In this document: in pieces, positions 1-40,800 of the stretch
Numbering within the stretch: position 1 is the first letter of the stretch
Layout of the letters: each line of letters starts with the position of its first letter
DNA from: Fasciolopsis buskii
Taxonomy: Eukaryota > Platyhelminthes > Trematoda > Plagiorchiida > Fasciolidae
DNA length: 64,000 nucleotides
Direction: 5' to 3'
Assembly: GCA_008360955.1 (NCBI GenBank)
Contig: LUCM01004353.1
Span: forward strand, 20,558 to 84,557
Program-made: the position numbers and the translations under genes
The notes under the pieces: model-generated
Database searches by the model: none
What the model was told of the DNA's origin: nothing
Seen by the model: only the letters and a program-made list of their open reading frames with translations

Positions 1-207
1 GAACGAACGATTGTGAGTCGAACGCCTTAGCCATTACGCTACCGGGCAGGCTCTCTACGGTTTGTTCAACTTCACCACATGATGTTCCACCTATCCGTCA
101 CTGATTTGCACGGTTACTGCCCACTAGCTCACAGCGATCGACCCCTACTCATAGATGACTTCTGTGCAGGTAGCCTAAGTACGACCAAGGCTTTGGATAT
201 GACCTAA
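1..207 (-). repeat. Composite SINE repeat, cut by window edge
   Basis: These bases are nearly identical to 28013-28219. On the minus strand the first 60 bases are a tRNA-like head (GTAGCGTAATGGCTAAGGCG resembles an A box). The remaining roughly 150 bases are the flanking segment found beside the 28-kb copy. The B box and body fall outside the window. Only a few substitutions and a short indel separate the copies, so this repeat has been active fairly recently. Confidence 0.8.
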
Positions 208-2686
208 CCTAACAGGGCAGCAGCCGCAGCTTTCTTCACCCCATGGTGACCCAGATTTTCATGCATAGACACCCCCATTTGAAGGTGGAACTTTTAGCAA
301 TACTTACTGCACAACCGATAAACCAGACATCTACGCAAATGCACACACGCGCATTCAATAATTTGTTCTAGGCCAATCATAGTCTATCCGAAAATCACAT
401 ACAGCCGCATGTTTTGCCTAAAAACACACTCATGAGAGGGCGTACGCATCCGTCAACTCCGAATAAGTCTATCGCTTGAGGTACGCTGTTCGTTATTCTG
501 TTGCACTTTTCTGACGCGACCAACACTGGCACTTTCCCGTAGTTTGCTTGGCGATTTACAGTTGCAAATCCGTTTAATTTAAAGTTTTGTCGTTCTTAAA
601 TTATTGAACTGTTATTACAATAAATATCTATCGACCGTGTGTCTACTTGGAGATTGGGATAGCGTTAAAGTCACGAAGAACGAAAGGATCCTGAAAGGGT
701 TTCGATACAGCTAAGAGTACCAAAAAGAATTACCAAGAATTGACTGGAAAGAGTTTACTCAAGGCTAACATAATATTTCCTGTATAGATGGCTACTGAAT
801 TACGTGCGTTTTGATCGGCTTACCGGTTCGTAACAAAGTAACTGCAGGAAGTCCCGTACATCGTCTGGTGACACATCGCGCAAGGATTTGGGCACCGTGT
901 TCTTCTCATTAGTTAGTCGGATACGATTCATGCGCCTGAAAACAAGTGGTACAATTACTTGATCTGGTAAATCCCGAAGTACGTCAGCTATTTTTATACA
1001 TCTTCATCTTTTCTATCTGTTACCTTTTGTATCACCCTTAATAATGAAAACGTCTAGCACATGGGAGGCCCGTCAAATGAGGGTGTTGATCGGCAAGGGG
1101 GGAATGTGAAATCGCGACGATGTTGGCTAACTGACCACCGCGGTTCGGGATTTCACTTTTGCATGGACTTATTACATGAGCAAAACCTGATGACACACAC
1201 ATTCAAAACTGAACGTGCGCATGTGTACAGCACGTTTGTAAGGCTCGATTCCCGGAAAATTTCAAGTTGAGACAGTAAACTTGAAAATTATTAGGAGTGA
1301 ATTATTTCATGAACCAAGGTACTTCATAAGGTAAACAGAGAGCATAGAGTCAATCATACCAATACAAATTCTAGAATGGTTTCCCTCAGGCATTTGCACG
1401 AAACACACGACAACTATGATACCGGGAGTAACTGGTCACTGGCTTAATCTGCTGGAAGAATGGGCGTTGAGATCTCCGAATAATGGGAAGGGGAAGTTGC
1501 AGTAATCAAGTTCTTTATTTCATGTGAGAGTCTATCCATTTTGGGGCATAAGGCAATGCGGTGGTCGAAAATGTAGTTTGATTTTGCGATAAACAGTTTC
1601 CGGACAGGGAGATGAGAAGATAGGGAATAAGGGTCCCGGTAAGGACTTCGGAGCCAGTAACCAGCCAGTGAAACCAAACCAAAGCAGTTTTGCCAAAGCT
1701 ATTCTAAATTCTATGAGCTTCAAGAATTCTCATGGAATTTCTGTTAGTGCACAATCTACAAATGACCACCTATTGCAATCTAGATCTTTTTAAACTTTCA
1801 AAAGAAAACAGTTCAGTGGTTCCCCCAGAAAATTTAAGGTATCACATAAGTGAACTTGGTCATCGAGTTCTACACCTGTGTTGTTTACGCAAACTGTGGA
1901 CTTGCAGAACCGATTGCTTCGGCGAATGCGGAAAGAACCAATACGCAAGTTAGAATAGTGACACGGGGACACGGTGATCGAATACGCACTAGTTCAAGTG
2001 ATAAACAAGGGGCCAATTCAAACTGAAAGATACAAATCAATAATCTAAAAATAACGCTTAAATTATCGCATCCTAATCCAGCACCAGTTCGGAAGTCAAT
2101 TAGGGATGAATATCTAGCTGACGAAGGATTCTTGAGACAGGACGGTTGTAGTGAGTTTAGGTGCAAGCCACGAGATGCAGTCCGGTACAGCTTCATGTTG
2201 GTCTTCGTACACAGTCAAAAAATAACAATAGTAACAATAGGCGTTCGTGAAATCCGAACATTCCGCGAAGGCGTTTGGGCGGAACGTATTCCACCAGTCG
2301 GAATATTTCCAACCTTGCATATGGACTCATGAGGTGTAAATACAACTCGAACTTGTTTCCGTTCCGTTGACTTCGATTGCCTAGCTCGGGTGGAAGCCAA
2401 TTCCGTGCTTACTGGTAATCTGTATCTGCTCGTTACCGGGACTGACCGAGTTTCGTATATTATTTACAAGTCCAAATGATACAAATTAACTGTACAAACT
2501 GTACAAACACTTATTCAATGGACAATGACAATACAATTGCCGCTGTACACAGTTCGTATTCATATTCATCAAGGATTGCTCCGAACGCAACTGTGAAAGC
2601 GTGATTCAAATGCTTTTACCTAAGTTTGCTATTCATTTCCTCATTCCATGCTGTCCGTTTTTTTGTCAACATCCACGTGACTTGTT
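208..2686. other. No recognisable gene
   Basis: I see no domain, splice-bounded coding segment or RNA gene here. Open frames are short (at most about 100 codons, minus strand 1885-2196) and low in information. I looked in particular for the missing DRC1 C-terminal exons on the minus strand and did not find them. Confidence 0.6.
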
Positions 2687-5271
2687 TCACTTCTTGAAAG
2701 GGACGGAAAATAATGCACGGAATAGTAGACGAATGTTCATCATATGCAACACGTGACGCAACCAACGAGAACTAGTAAATATCATAAGCTTTGATAGAAC
2801 TTTCTCTGAACCGGCTTTCAGTACTAAATTTTTACCCTCCACGTCATTCTTTCGATCAATACGTAATATTCCGGAGATACTACGTAGACATCGATGTTCA
2901 AAAACCTCCAAGCGACGCATATCTTCGGCACGCAAACACAATATCTCGCAATCATATAACAGAACCGATCACGTTGAAGCACAGTACATGCGACGTTTCA
3001 ACTTCAGCAAAGTATTAGGCCGGGGCCACAGGTGTTTCACTGCTGTGCGCGCTGTTCGATACTTCGATATACGCCTACTTATTTCTACTACCATGCTACC
3101 ATCCTTGGATGAGCAACTGCCAAGGTAATTGGAACTGTCAGAAATGGCTAATTCCTTCATACTGATTAAAAAGTAAGGAATTTCTGCAATCCAGGCTTGT
3201 GAGACCAATGTACACTTTAAAGATGCGAAACACATGACGAATGAAGTTACAGCCATCGTGAGTCTGTCTAATGCACCCTGTGCATTTTCTGGGGGTTCCA
3301 ATAAGCACATAAGGTCGTAGGCGTAACCTAGGACAGCCAGCTTCTCCCTTTTTCCCAGTTTGATGCTTACATCTTGAAGTCCCCCCCCCCAAAGACATCC
3401 TCCATCCCGTCGAACTCAAGCACGAATTCCGAAGTGGGACACTCGTCGAACATTGTCGACAGTTCATCGTGTACTGTTACTTGACCATAGGTATGCGAAT
3501 TAAATGCTCACAGAGAGTTCACGGACTTCTCCAGCATACCCTTCCAATGAAACATTGAATAGCACCATTCGGTCCATCAAGTCGAAAGCCATTTTCGAAT
3601 CGAGAAAAAATACGATTGTCGAGGGATGGTGCGTGCATGGCGCGCTTCAGGTGGCTGAAGAAAAGTGAAAATTATTTCGATGCCAACTTAACCTGGGCGA
3701 AATCCCGCCTGCCGTTCGCAGATATGATTCTCGCAAATCGGTGTCAGACTGCGCAACATTATCGAAACTAAAATCTTGAACACTGCCAAAATTAAAATAA
3801 CCCCATGATGTTTGCCGGAGCCACAGTCTATTTCTTTTTAAGATGGGTACAATCAAATGACTCGACCTATGACACGAAGGTACGCTTCTCGTTCACGGGC
3901 CAAAATGAAAAGTACTCTTGTCAACACCTCTCCATCCAGTTTGAAAGAACTGGGTAAACCTGACCAGGATCGGCTTCACCAGTTGAATGTTAAATTATTC
4001 ATCCCAGCAGTCAAACATCTGCCATTTGTAGAGCAGGTTCTCCGAATCTATTGCATATCTTTTCACTAACCAAAGCTAGAGCTCCGCTCATGTTGCGCAT
4101 AAGCTTGAAAAGGCTTTGACCGTTACCTGAAATAGCCGTTGGTTTCATTTTTCGGCCCCTTTAACTCACCAGTTTTTATGGTTTATGATAGGACTTATCA
4201 TTATTAGACGTATTTTATTCACCCCTACAGCTGGGAAGGTTGGGGTTGTGACCCTGTTAAACTCACCAGTCCTAAGATATCCAGTGTCTAAGGTGGACGA
4301 TGGATTTAGGATAGCAGGTAAAATCTGCTACGAAATGTATGGTCTGTTTGATGTTATCCTACTGCATATCAACATCACTGTTTGCCGGAGTTCGTAGCTC
4401 GTTCGACAGTTTTGTTCATAACTGGTGCAAATAGCCAGACCAGAGAAACATCCTACAACTAACAAGTTTTGCGACTTGTGCTGATAGTCGAAGAGCTACA
4501 GCATTAATCATATTGAATCTAATGCGTGGTCCAATACTACGTACGTGGACCGGTACAGTCACTAACTCTAAACAGAGCTACACGAACGGTAGCTTACTGT
4601 GATATGGTCCACCTGACTCAGACTGTCTATCAAGTTACAACGCCATGTATATTCGCAACATAAACTATGTTGAAAGTTCGTGCTGGAAAGGGATAAACTG
4701 CTATCTGGACGAATTTTGAGAAGACCATCCCCGTTTTCTGTACGCTGAGCGGAAATGCCCAGCGCCCACCCAAACAACCTTGTGATGCCGTTTGTTTTCC
4801 AAATTGTGCATTAAAATCACCTACTTCCACCACAATATCAAAGCCTTTGCTCTCGTAAACATCTGTGCGGATTTCATCATAGAACTCGCCTTTTCGTGTG
4901 TCGAGGCTACAGAGTGTTGGAGCGTATGTCGATATGACAAATAAGGTGTGCTTGACAATGCTATCTTTCCTGACACTGACCGACCACTGGAGTCTTGCGA
5001 CACATAAACGACTATTGATCGGCATCCAGCCTGAAAAGTCTGCATCAGCCCTGCTATTTAAGATCACTCCTACACCAGGTTGACCGAAAGTTCGAGCTTC
5101 GTCGTCTCCTGATGTAAGCAGCAAACATCGGGATGCTGCATTTAGAACCCTTAGTCGAATTACACTACTCTGGTCGTGAATTTTTATTTTTTGGCGCAGA
5201 AGAAATCGGTCACCAGGGGCTTCTTTGTGAATGCTAAATATGCCTGCTGACCACTCTGCATCAGTGCACAC
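2687..5271 (-). mobile_element. RTE-type LINE, nearly complete but dead
   Basis: Read on the minus strand from 5271, the first 640 bases encode an APE-type endonuclease: GQPGVGVILNSRA, INSRLCVARL, STYAPT and VGDFNAQFGKQ are clear. A poorly conserved linker follows (about 4600-3860). The reverse transcriptase starts near 3855 (LIVPILKR), with ICERQAGFRPG and a FLDSKMAFDLMD block for RT motif A. The usual YADD is changed to YAYD at 3314-3325, losing a catalytic aspartate. Towards the end come NYLGSCSSKDGS, LRAEDMRRLEVFEHRCLRSI and RWLRHVL, the signature of trematode RTE-like elements. Several frameshifts and stops separate the blocks. Both domains are LINE proteins that nick DNA and copy the element RNA; this copy cannot do so. 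Confidence 0.85.
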
Positions 5272-6406
5272 GCGGTCAGAGCCAAAATGTAGAGGCTAAC
5301 AAGGTTTGAGAAAATGTGAGCTAGCAGGCTGAAAATTACTTACGACACCATTTGGCAATGAACCGTTGCAAACATCTGGCATGTCATCAATGGGGATATT
5401 ACGGGTGGACAGAGGAGATAAAGGGGGACAGTTGGGAACACAAGGCAGGTTGAATAGAAAAGAGGGCACTCTGAGAAGTACCATCCTTATCACTGTCTAT
5501 CATGTTCGATGCAATGGGCAGCGCGACCCTGATTATCCTGCGTGACGACCGATGCAGCATGGAATTATTTGTAGACGTGTAACTCAAGCAAACTGGTGGA
5601 CGAGTTTAACCGGTAAGAGAACAATTGCTGCTCGCAAGCAAACAGGAACCTCTCTCCAAGCAGCGGGGATGACTGGGTCGAGGCCTATCTTCTTGAATCA
5701 ATTATTCATTCACTAATTTGTACGACTGAGTTGACAGCTCAGATCAATTCCACCCGGAGGACCAAGAGACTAATACGTTAGGCCCCAACTTATTGACCGC
5801 CCAGGTTTACGACAGGCCATCCCTTGTAGTTCGCTGGGTCCTGGAAGCACATAAGCTGTCGTACCACATCAAAATGCACTTATTGTGATTGGGATAATAA
5901 GAGATATTTGAGTGAAACAGAAGGGAAAGAACTCTTAACATCATTGAAACAGGCATGGGTAGTGGAAGGCTAGCCAAATATTCATCCTAGATCAAAAGGA
6001 ACTGAATGATTGAGGACAGTATGACCCTGGTCGGCGTTGGGAATGACTTGACAAGAAGTATAGTAGGAAAAAGATCAACAGAAACCAGCATCCTTTGAAA
6101 GACGTGAGGAGGGTTGACGGTGGTGATCATGAATAAATGAAAGCAAAGAGTAGATACAAACATAGTACCTTGGGGAACACCAGGATTCATGCGGAACTGT
6201 TGAGGTATAACATCATCGATTCAGGAGGAAAGATGAAATACAAAAGAAGGAGCAGGTGGGGCCCGAACAAAGACAATTTTGACAGCAAACTTTCGAAGGT
6301 ATTATTGATATCCACCGAAGCCAAGCGAGTTTCTCGGCAGTTATCCGGACGCAGTCGACCAGGGACGTGAGATGACAGATGGCACATCATCCGCAAGGTG
6401 ATTGGA
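5272..6406. other. No recognisable gene
   Basis: This lies upstream (minus-strand 5' side) of the RTE endonuclease. It may contain more of that element's 5' region, but I recognise no residues of it. Short frames on both strands carry no visible domain. Confidence 0.5.
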
Positions 6407-6482
6407 AAAGTCTTCAACCTCCGCGGGATTCGAACCCATGTATGCAAACAACCCGCGCACTTACACCACGGTGGGTTACAAA
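6407..6482 (-). repeat. tRNA-derived SINE head or tRNA relic
   Basis: The minus strand carries a perfect B box GGGTTCGAATCCC at 6437-6425. Upstream of it GTGGTGTAAGTGCG resembles an A box. The acceptor-stem halves do not pair, so this looks like a pol III-type SINE head or a decayed tRNA rather than a working tRNA. Confidence 0.5.
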
Positions 6483-8664
6483 GTTATACTGAAGGGTATT
6501 AGACAGTCTTACGCTAGCATCAATGTGCATGGGTTCATAGTCTGATCTAGCAGTCAAGCTATGGCAACCTGACCGTACTTGATCCCATGTACTAATGTAA
6601 TTTGAGTGGATGGTCAGGAATATGAGAAGTATCCTGAGGTGGCAAATGCAATGGCAGTGATTCAAAATTTCATTGTGCATTATCACCATCAAGAATTAGA
6701 GAATATCCCGAGCACCCTGTTTTTTAAACGAACGACAGTCTGACGCCATGCCGTCTTTTTAGGGCAGTCCAAACCGATGTGATTTAAGCTGTCACAAGCA
6801 GAAACAAAAAAAACGCGGAATAACACTAACATCCTAACTAATAGATCTCAGATCCACTTTAAAATAGTCGAGCTCAAAACAGACTTCATCCCAACTCCTC
6901 TCTGGTGGATAGACAGAGAAGAACGAAACCAAATGTTGGATGGGTAGCAACCGGGAGGACTTACTCGGCATCTTGTTGAAATGCGTATTGCATGGCGATT
7001 ACGGCAGGTGGTTTGCAAGTTATTTGATCTACCGATCTAATCAGGGGTCCCACATTGCACATGAATGTTCTGAATTCAAATCGAAAAGTGTTCAATGAAA
7101 GTTCAGCCTAGGGAGTCTTGCTTTTCAGAAATCTAGGCGAACGTTTAGGGGGAATGAACTGTATGAAAATATCAACACGAGAACGTCCGTCGCTATGGTG
7201 AGAGTTCTTAAGTGGGTGCGAGAACAATAACTGAATAACCCAATGGAGAAATCTGTCTCATCGGTCTGATTGTGTGACCTGCTACAAAAGGCATGGTATT
7301 TCTCATCCTCCTCAAGTTTCGTTAGGCTTTGCAGAAGACAGGTGCTATACCATTTCATGACTGGATTCAGAAAAAGCAACAATGATATGGGGAACTATAA
7401 AATCAAGGCGAGAAACTGTTAGCCTAAGTTAGGGGCAAAGGGTTGCAAATCTTGCTCACCTTTGGTACATCTCGTTGGCTAACTGGTCTTGTCAGCTATC
7501 AGCCCACAATTAATCACCTGCATTCTCATCTTCCTTGAGGAAATCACTAGGGCAGACCCGTACAATAAGACATCTTGTACCGTATTATTGCCCTCGACTG
7601 ATTCACCGAAGTATGTAGTGTTCCGCACTAATGCTAAATCAATAGCAAATAAGGATCGGTTGCACTCGATCACATCCAATCAGGGGATAAGAATGCAACC
7701 AGCTAATAAAGCATTGAGGACAAACCTGGTACAGAGTTCTTGTGCATGTGCTTCGAACTGTAATGCCCATTGGCTAACTAACGAATGATTTCATCAGTGC
7801 AAATAATACGTAATCACCAGTCAAAATGAGACATGACAAGAACCCACCTATCTCCTTCAGATCTGGAATTTCATTCACGTCTATCTCAGAGAGCAGCCAC
7901 TATGACCAATCATCACGCGGACAGCAAAATTTTACCGCTTTAAAATTCTTCTTAAAGAATCGACTGAAAAGTATGGCCTACATTCCTTTAGCGTTTCCAC
8001 CAATACCTAAACTTTGGACGCATTCAACTCATCCTACCTCATCAGTTTGCATCCCGATTTTCCAGGCAGCCTCCTTTCGTGGGCCTGTGTAGGACGGGAT
8101 AAGCACCGTTCAGCCTTGCTCATTTGCCGGGCCAAGTAAAAATTGAGGTAGTCGTGTGTGAAATCCGACCAAACCTTAAACCACTCAGGTATCTCAGATC
8201 CAACCGGGCGTCACTGATCCTGCAAATGATGGGGCAACTCTGAGTGAGCTGGGGTTAGTGAATTCCGCGTGCTGAAAGCAAGCAAAGTCAACGTCTGCGC
8301 CTATTTATGTTGAAGTGGGAGACTAAGGATTTTGTTTCTGCACCGATTTCAGACCTTTTTGGTTATCCTGGCGCATGCTGCTCCGCTTAATAAGTAAGAG
8401 ATCACATTTTCTGCTGCTTGCACGCCGCATGTCATTTATGTTCCCTTTAGTCCATGTGCGTGCATACGTGCAGTGCTGCGTTACAGTCCGTTCAGATGTT
8501 TCACATAAAAATGAGATTCACCGAGCTAAGAAATGATTCTAACACTGTATAGTTCCAAGCCTAGGTTCAGCAGAACTGGATGTCCTAGATTAGCCACATT
8601 TTCAAGGGGACGGACATTAAATATGGGACCACGAAAACCGAATCAGTGGGACAAAATTTTTCAC
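6483..8664. other. No recognisable gene, expected site of DRC1 3' part
   Basis: This is directly downstream of the last DRC1 exon on the minus strand. A minus-strand open frame of 66 codons (7479-7679) reads smoothly but I do not recognise it. Nothing resembling the DRC1 C-terminal domain is visible. Confidence 0.5.
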
Positions 8665-36458
<27,794 letters not shown>

Positions 36459-37652
36459 GATTAGCTGGATGCAACAATATTCAGCTGAAAAAACGCAGAA
36501 AATGGTCGCGGCAAAAATAAATGTTTATAAAGCGCACTCTTGAGTTGGAGATTGCTCTGGTCCGTGCAGAAACTATCTTCCTTAAAGCTATCAAATATTG
36601 CTAAATAATTCACTAAATGTCATCAATCTGAGTGAAGACACAGTCATGGTGCCTGTTCCTTTTTATTCGTATTTGGATGAAGTCTGTGGGCAAGTATAAG
36701 CGCACCTCAGCCAACAAAGAAAAGTGGCAACATGGATCAAATGTTATGAATAAGTAAATAATGAAAGAACATGGAACACCGACGGGAACAAAACTGTGCA
36801 TGAAAGATCGGATAAAATTTACTCAGTAAAGTTTAACATACTAGGCCATGGGGTCTAGTCGAATAGGAATTGATTAAGGTGGCTGGTGTTGATTACCGTC
36901 TTACCGCTGCTCCGAATCAGCTAATCCGAGCTTCACATCGTTATCTTCCGTGTCCACTACATCCAGACGGAACAACCAAAATTAATCGGTGCAAAATCTC
37001 GCCTTATTAAGTGAAAACATCAAGTATTTATAAGCTACTTTGCTTGCATGCTTGCAAAAGCGTGACTGCCATCACTTCGTCTGTTTTTCGGTTCACGCCT
37101 TGATTGGTCCATCTCGTTGGTTGCATCACACTTGATTTAGTTCTTGTCGTTTTAATCTCGGATACGGATCCCTCATTCTGATTGGGTAGCAAAACTCACG
37201 ATATGACTTTCTCAGCACTCTTGTCTTCCGACCACGCCTCTGTCGGTTGACAGCTGGTAGCCAATGGGCTGAAGCGGTCTCTTTCTGGTCTTGCAGTAAG
37301 ACCGGATTACCTGTGCTCCTGTGTATTGATAGCGATTTGTCTGGCACGGTCTTCCACCGCGCAGCCACCGATAACCAATGGGACAGCTCCATTAGAGTCA
37401 TGCCCACTACCGACTAAACTACAGTTCCCTCACAGTTGGGACAAGCTTTACCCATCCCACAGAACAATTGGATCACTTTATGCTGTTCTACGATGCAGAC
37501 AGTGTTTGGAAGAAGTTTGTAGGTGGTCAGTCGATGACCTGGCGAGAAGGTATAAAAACCTTATCTAGTGTAGTGGTCGGTGTAGGCCCGATTAGAATTT
37601 CGGGTTGAAGTCCATTAGACCCTCCAAAGTTAGGGTTGGGGAATATCAAATC
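36459..37652. other. Region upstream of DRC1, no gene recognised
   Basis: This contains the DRC1 5' flank. I see no convincing TATA box or divergent gene. Open frames at 37126-37568 on both strands overlap each other and are unrecognised. Confidence 0.5.
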
Positions 37653-37817
37653 AATTCAGTTAAGTTATGAAACCATTAACTTCTCAACAACGTGTCCCAG
37701 TTTTGGTTGCTGTCTCCCAGTGCCATCTACCGGAAAGAGAAAAGCAGAGCGAGGAACAGTGAAAGATCAACTGTGGAATAATAAGTTAAGCAACCTCACG
37801 AAAGGAGAAAGGTTTCC
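37653..37817 (+). repeat. Dispersed repeat, copy 2
   Basis: Partner of 26821-26963; core around GGAATAATAAGTTAAGCAAC. Same orientation. Confidence 0.55.
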
Positions 37818-40800
37818 AAAGCCACTGACTGTGGCAGTGAACCGCAGTGCCTATGGTGTTCAACTATCGTTTCAGAGGATCTCATGAGGTCCAAAGCGAT
37901 AGTCTAACTCCACCTACAGGGGCCAGTCAACTGGTTAAAATTTCCATACATTTTTGCATGCCGTCAACAGGCCACTTCGAACCATCCTCCAACCACTACT
38001 TTCCGCGGATAACAAATTGCAACGAGCCAATCGTTCTGCTGACATACCCAAAACAAGTCTGAATCACCTAAAACAATTCATATTGAGTGACTGTTCCAAA
38101 GACAGAACGCTACAGAGCAATACTGCATAACTAACCCCTGAGTTAGTCAAAATATTCTCCTGCTATATTCTACCAATACTACGAATATAACGGCGTTTAA
38201 ATACCGAAATTCATGCCAAATCTGCCATGCTTCTGGAACGTACAGTTTCACCGACCCCACTGCAGCTGCGCATTCTTGAACTCTGATCAATGACCGGAAC
38301 TCACGCTGCCGCCACAAATGCTCAAATGAATGAATGACAATCGAGTCTTTTGTATACACGAAGACACTTCTCCCGATGTACGACCGTCAGTTGAGATGTA
38401 AGTATCCAGTTAACCGCATCTACTTACCCCACCCAATTCTTCTCCTGCGGGAATAAGGTTTGGACTCGAGCCACTTTGGTCCTGCAATGGAATTTTGCAA
38501 TTGGAAGGCGAAAAACATCCCAAACATGCCTAGGCTTACTGCGGTCTTCATCTAGTAGCACAATAGGTGATGGGTCCACCAACGCAGTCATTAATTTTCT
38601 TGAATCCGAAATCTTTCTTCTTTTATACAGTTTTCCACATGATTATCTTGGAGTAGATCTTCCACTATTTCTCGCTCTTTTTCTCTTCCGAATAGGAGAT
38701 GATTTGGGGCAGCAACCAGAACCAGCGCTCGTTGGGGCGAGGTTAATGATTTTAAGACCAAACTGAACTCATGTGAACTCTGCCTTCCGAAGTTTTATGG
38801 ATAAGTGTGGAACAGTAGTTTAGATGAAGTTCCACGATCCAGGAAATAAACCGAAAATGGAAGAGACGGAATACTACATCAGAACGTAGTGTATTGCCTT
38901 TGTTAAACGGTATTTTGTGGGTGCTCTTACTGCATGATTTGAATTGACAGATAGCATGCAGTCTAGTTTATTAAGGAGAATGAATGGAACACTGTGATCC
39001 TCGTGAAACCAAGACATCAGAATTTAAAGTTTCGCTTTAGAAAGCCAGAAAATTTTGCAACAGAATACGAGAACAATATTGGTAACAAGCCTTAGTAAAC
39101 ACACTTGAAGATGATAGGGTTTGGGGTCCGAAGCTGGTTGAATTCACGAACGTGAAGAGACCGCTTTGGTATGGTGTATCAGAGCCGGGTTTGGTTCGAA
39201 ATAAATCCCAAACTGCTACAATAATTTTAAATTTAACAATCTAAGTTTTGCGGTTCCATAGCACAGCCAAATCAAAATAGACGGCTAGTTTTCGACGTTT
39301 CCGCCATCATCCATAACAAGGCTAGTCTTACAAGCAAACCTATTTTTTATTTATTGAAAATTACGACAGCTTGCCAGTTTGTTTGTCTAAGCCGCTACTG
39401 AACAATGGACTAGGCACGGAACTACCATCGTTTCCCAAAACTTTTTGATATTTGTTTGAGTCAGCTCTAAAAAGCTGACTGTTATTAACTGTTAGGCCTT
39501 TCGCCGGAAATGCTGATCAAGAGGGGGTAAAACTACACTCCCAGCACTTGCGGTTTTTCAACCCAAGACCAGATATGCTTCTAATAAATCTGTTGAAACC
39601 AACAAAACCTAGGGGGATTGGCACAAAAGAGGGTCACCTGCAGACTCTGAAACATTGATCCATGGAATATCATCTAGAGTATCACTGCGATAGAAAAGTG
39701 TGGGGAGAGGAACACTATCTTGGATTGCTCCGAAATTGTTAACAAGGGACTTGGAAGAGACCCCGTTGGTGACGGCGCACCATACTATTTCAGCAAAAGG
39801 GTCAGTTAGCTCCTCGAGCAATGATTCCATTTCGAGTGCCAACTACACACTTATTAGGCCTGTGAGCAAATCTGCAAGTTTGGTTGGAGGCAGCTCTGTC
39901 TAACTACACCCATGTGATTACAGCCTACCCGGTCATCTTCAGTGCAATGGACATAACAGGTATTAGTAAACAGGATCATTTGATATCTGCTGGCTTTTTA
40001 TCTTTTGAGACAGGAAAGTTAGCGATGAATACCCATTAGTCAGATATGGCACTGCGGTGCAAAGTCATGTTTACTACCGTTGTCGCCACTTCCGCTGAAG
40101 AGCCAGTTCTAATCCAACCTGCTAAACTGACTGTTTTTGTGATGCGCAAAAATCTGGATAAGGTTTCACTGATAAGTGATTCCGATAAATTAGGTATGGT
40201 GGACACCAGTGCAAATAATGGGGGATAACGTTTGTGTTTTAACGAAAATAACAATCAGTTCAATAAATTGAACTGGCACTCCGAAGTTTTAGCCTTTCTC
40301 GTGTAATTCTGAGGGTATTGCGTCTGGGGAGGTGGGTAACAAGCGAGTCATCAAGAGGTCTTGTAGGAGAAAGCCGAAGGCTCATGCAAAAAACGCAAAC
40401 TTTTTTGACTTTGGTACCATGAACTACGAAAAGGTGAAACAGGAGTTAGCCCGAAAACCTGACAATCTCCAAAGCCACCTGGTTTTCTTACCGGGTTCGG
40501 AGGCCACCGGGGGACATCGCCAAAACAGAAACATGAAAAGGAACCATAGCCCAAAGAGGGGAAATATGACCTACTAGTGAGCTTCCTCCTCAACCTGCAA
40601 GTATACAATGTGATTATAACAAATAAAGTAGTCTTTTTTACCCGTTGGAAACTACTTGTTATTTTTTGGCTGATTTACTGTGGGGAAGGGATTAAAGTAG
40701 CATCAGGACGGCTGACCGGAGTTGCCAGATTTATCGATACCGATGTTCTTGAAGCTACTTGTCATCAGATGTGAATAGTATTTTGCACCGCTATTTGCAT

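Noticed and set aside
3381..3390. Poly-C run as a regulatory or G-quadruplex site
   Set aside because: A single run without further G/C tracts nearby, inside a dead RTE element.
6425..6437. Functional tRNA gene
   Set aside because: The B box is perfect but the acceptor-stem halves do not pair, so a SINE or relic is more likely.
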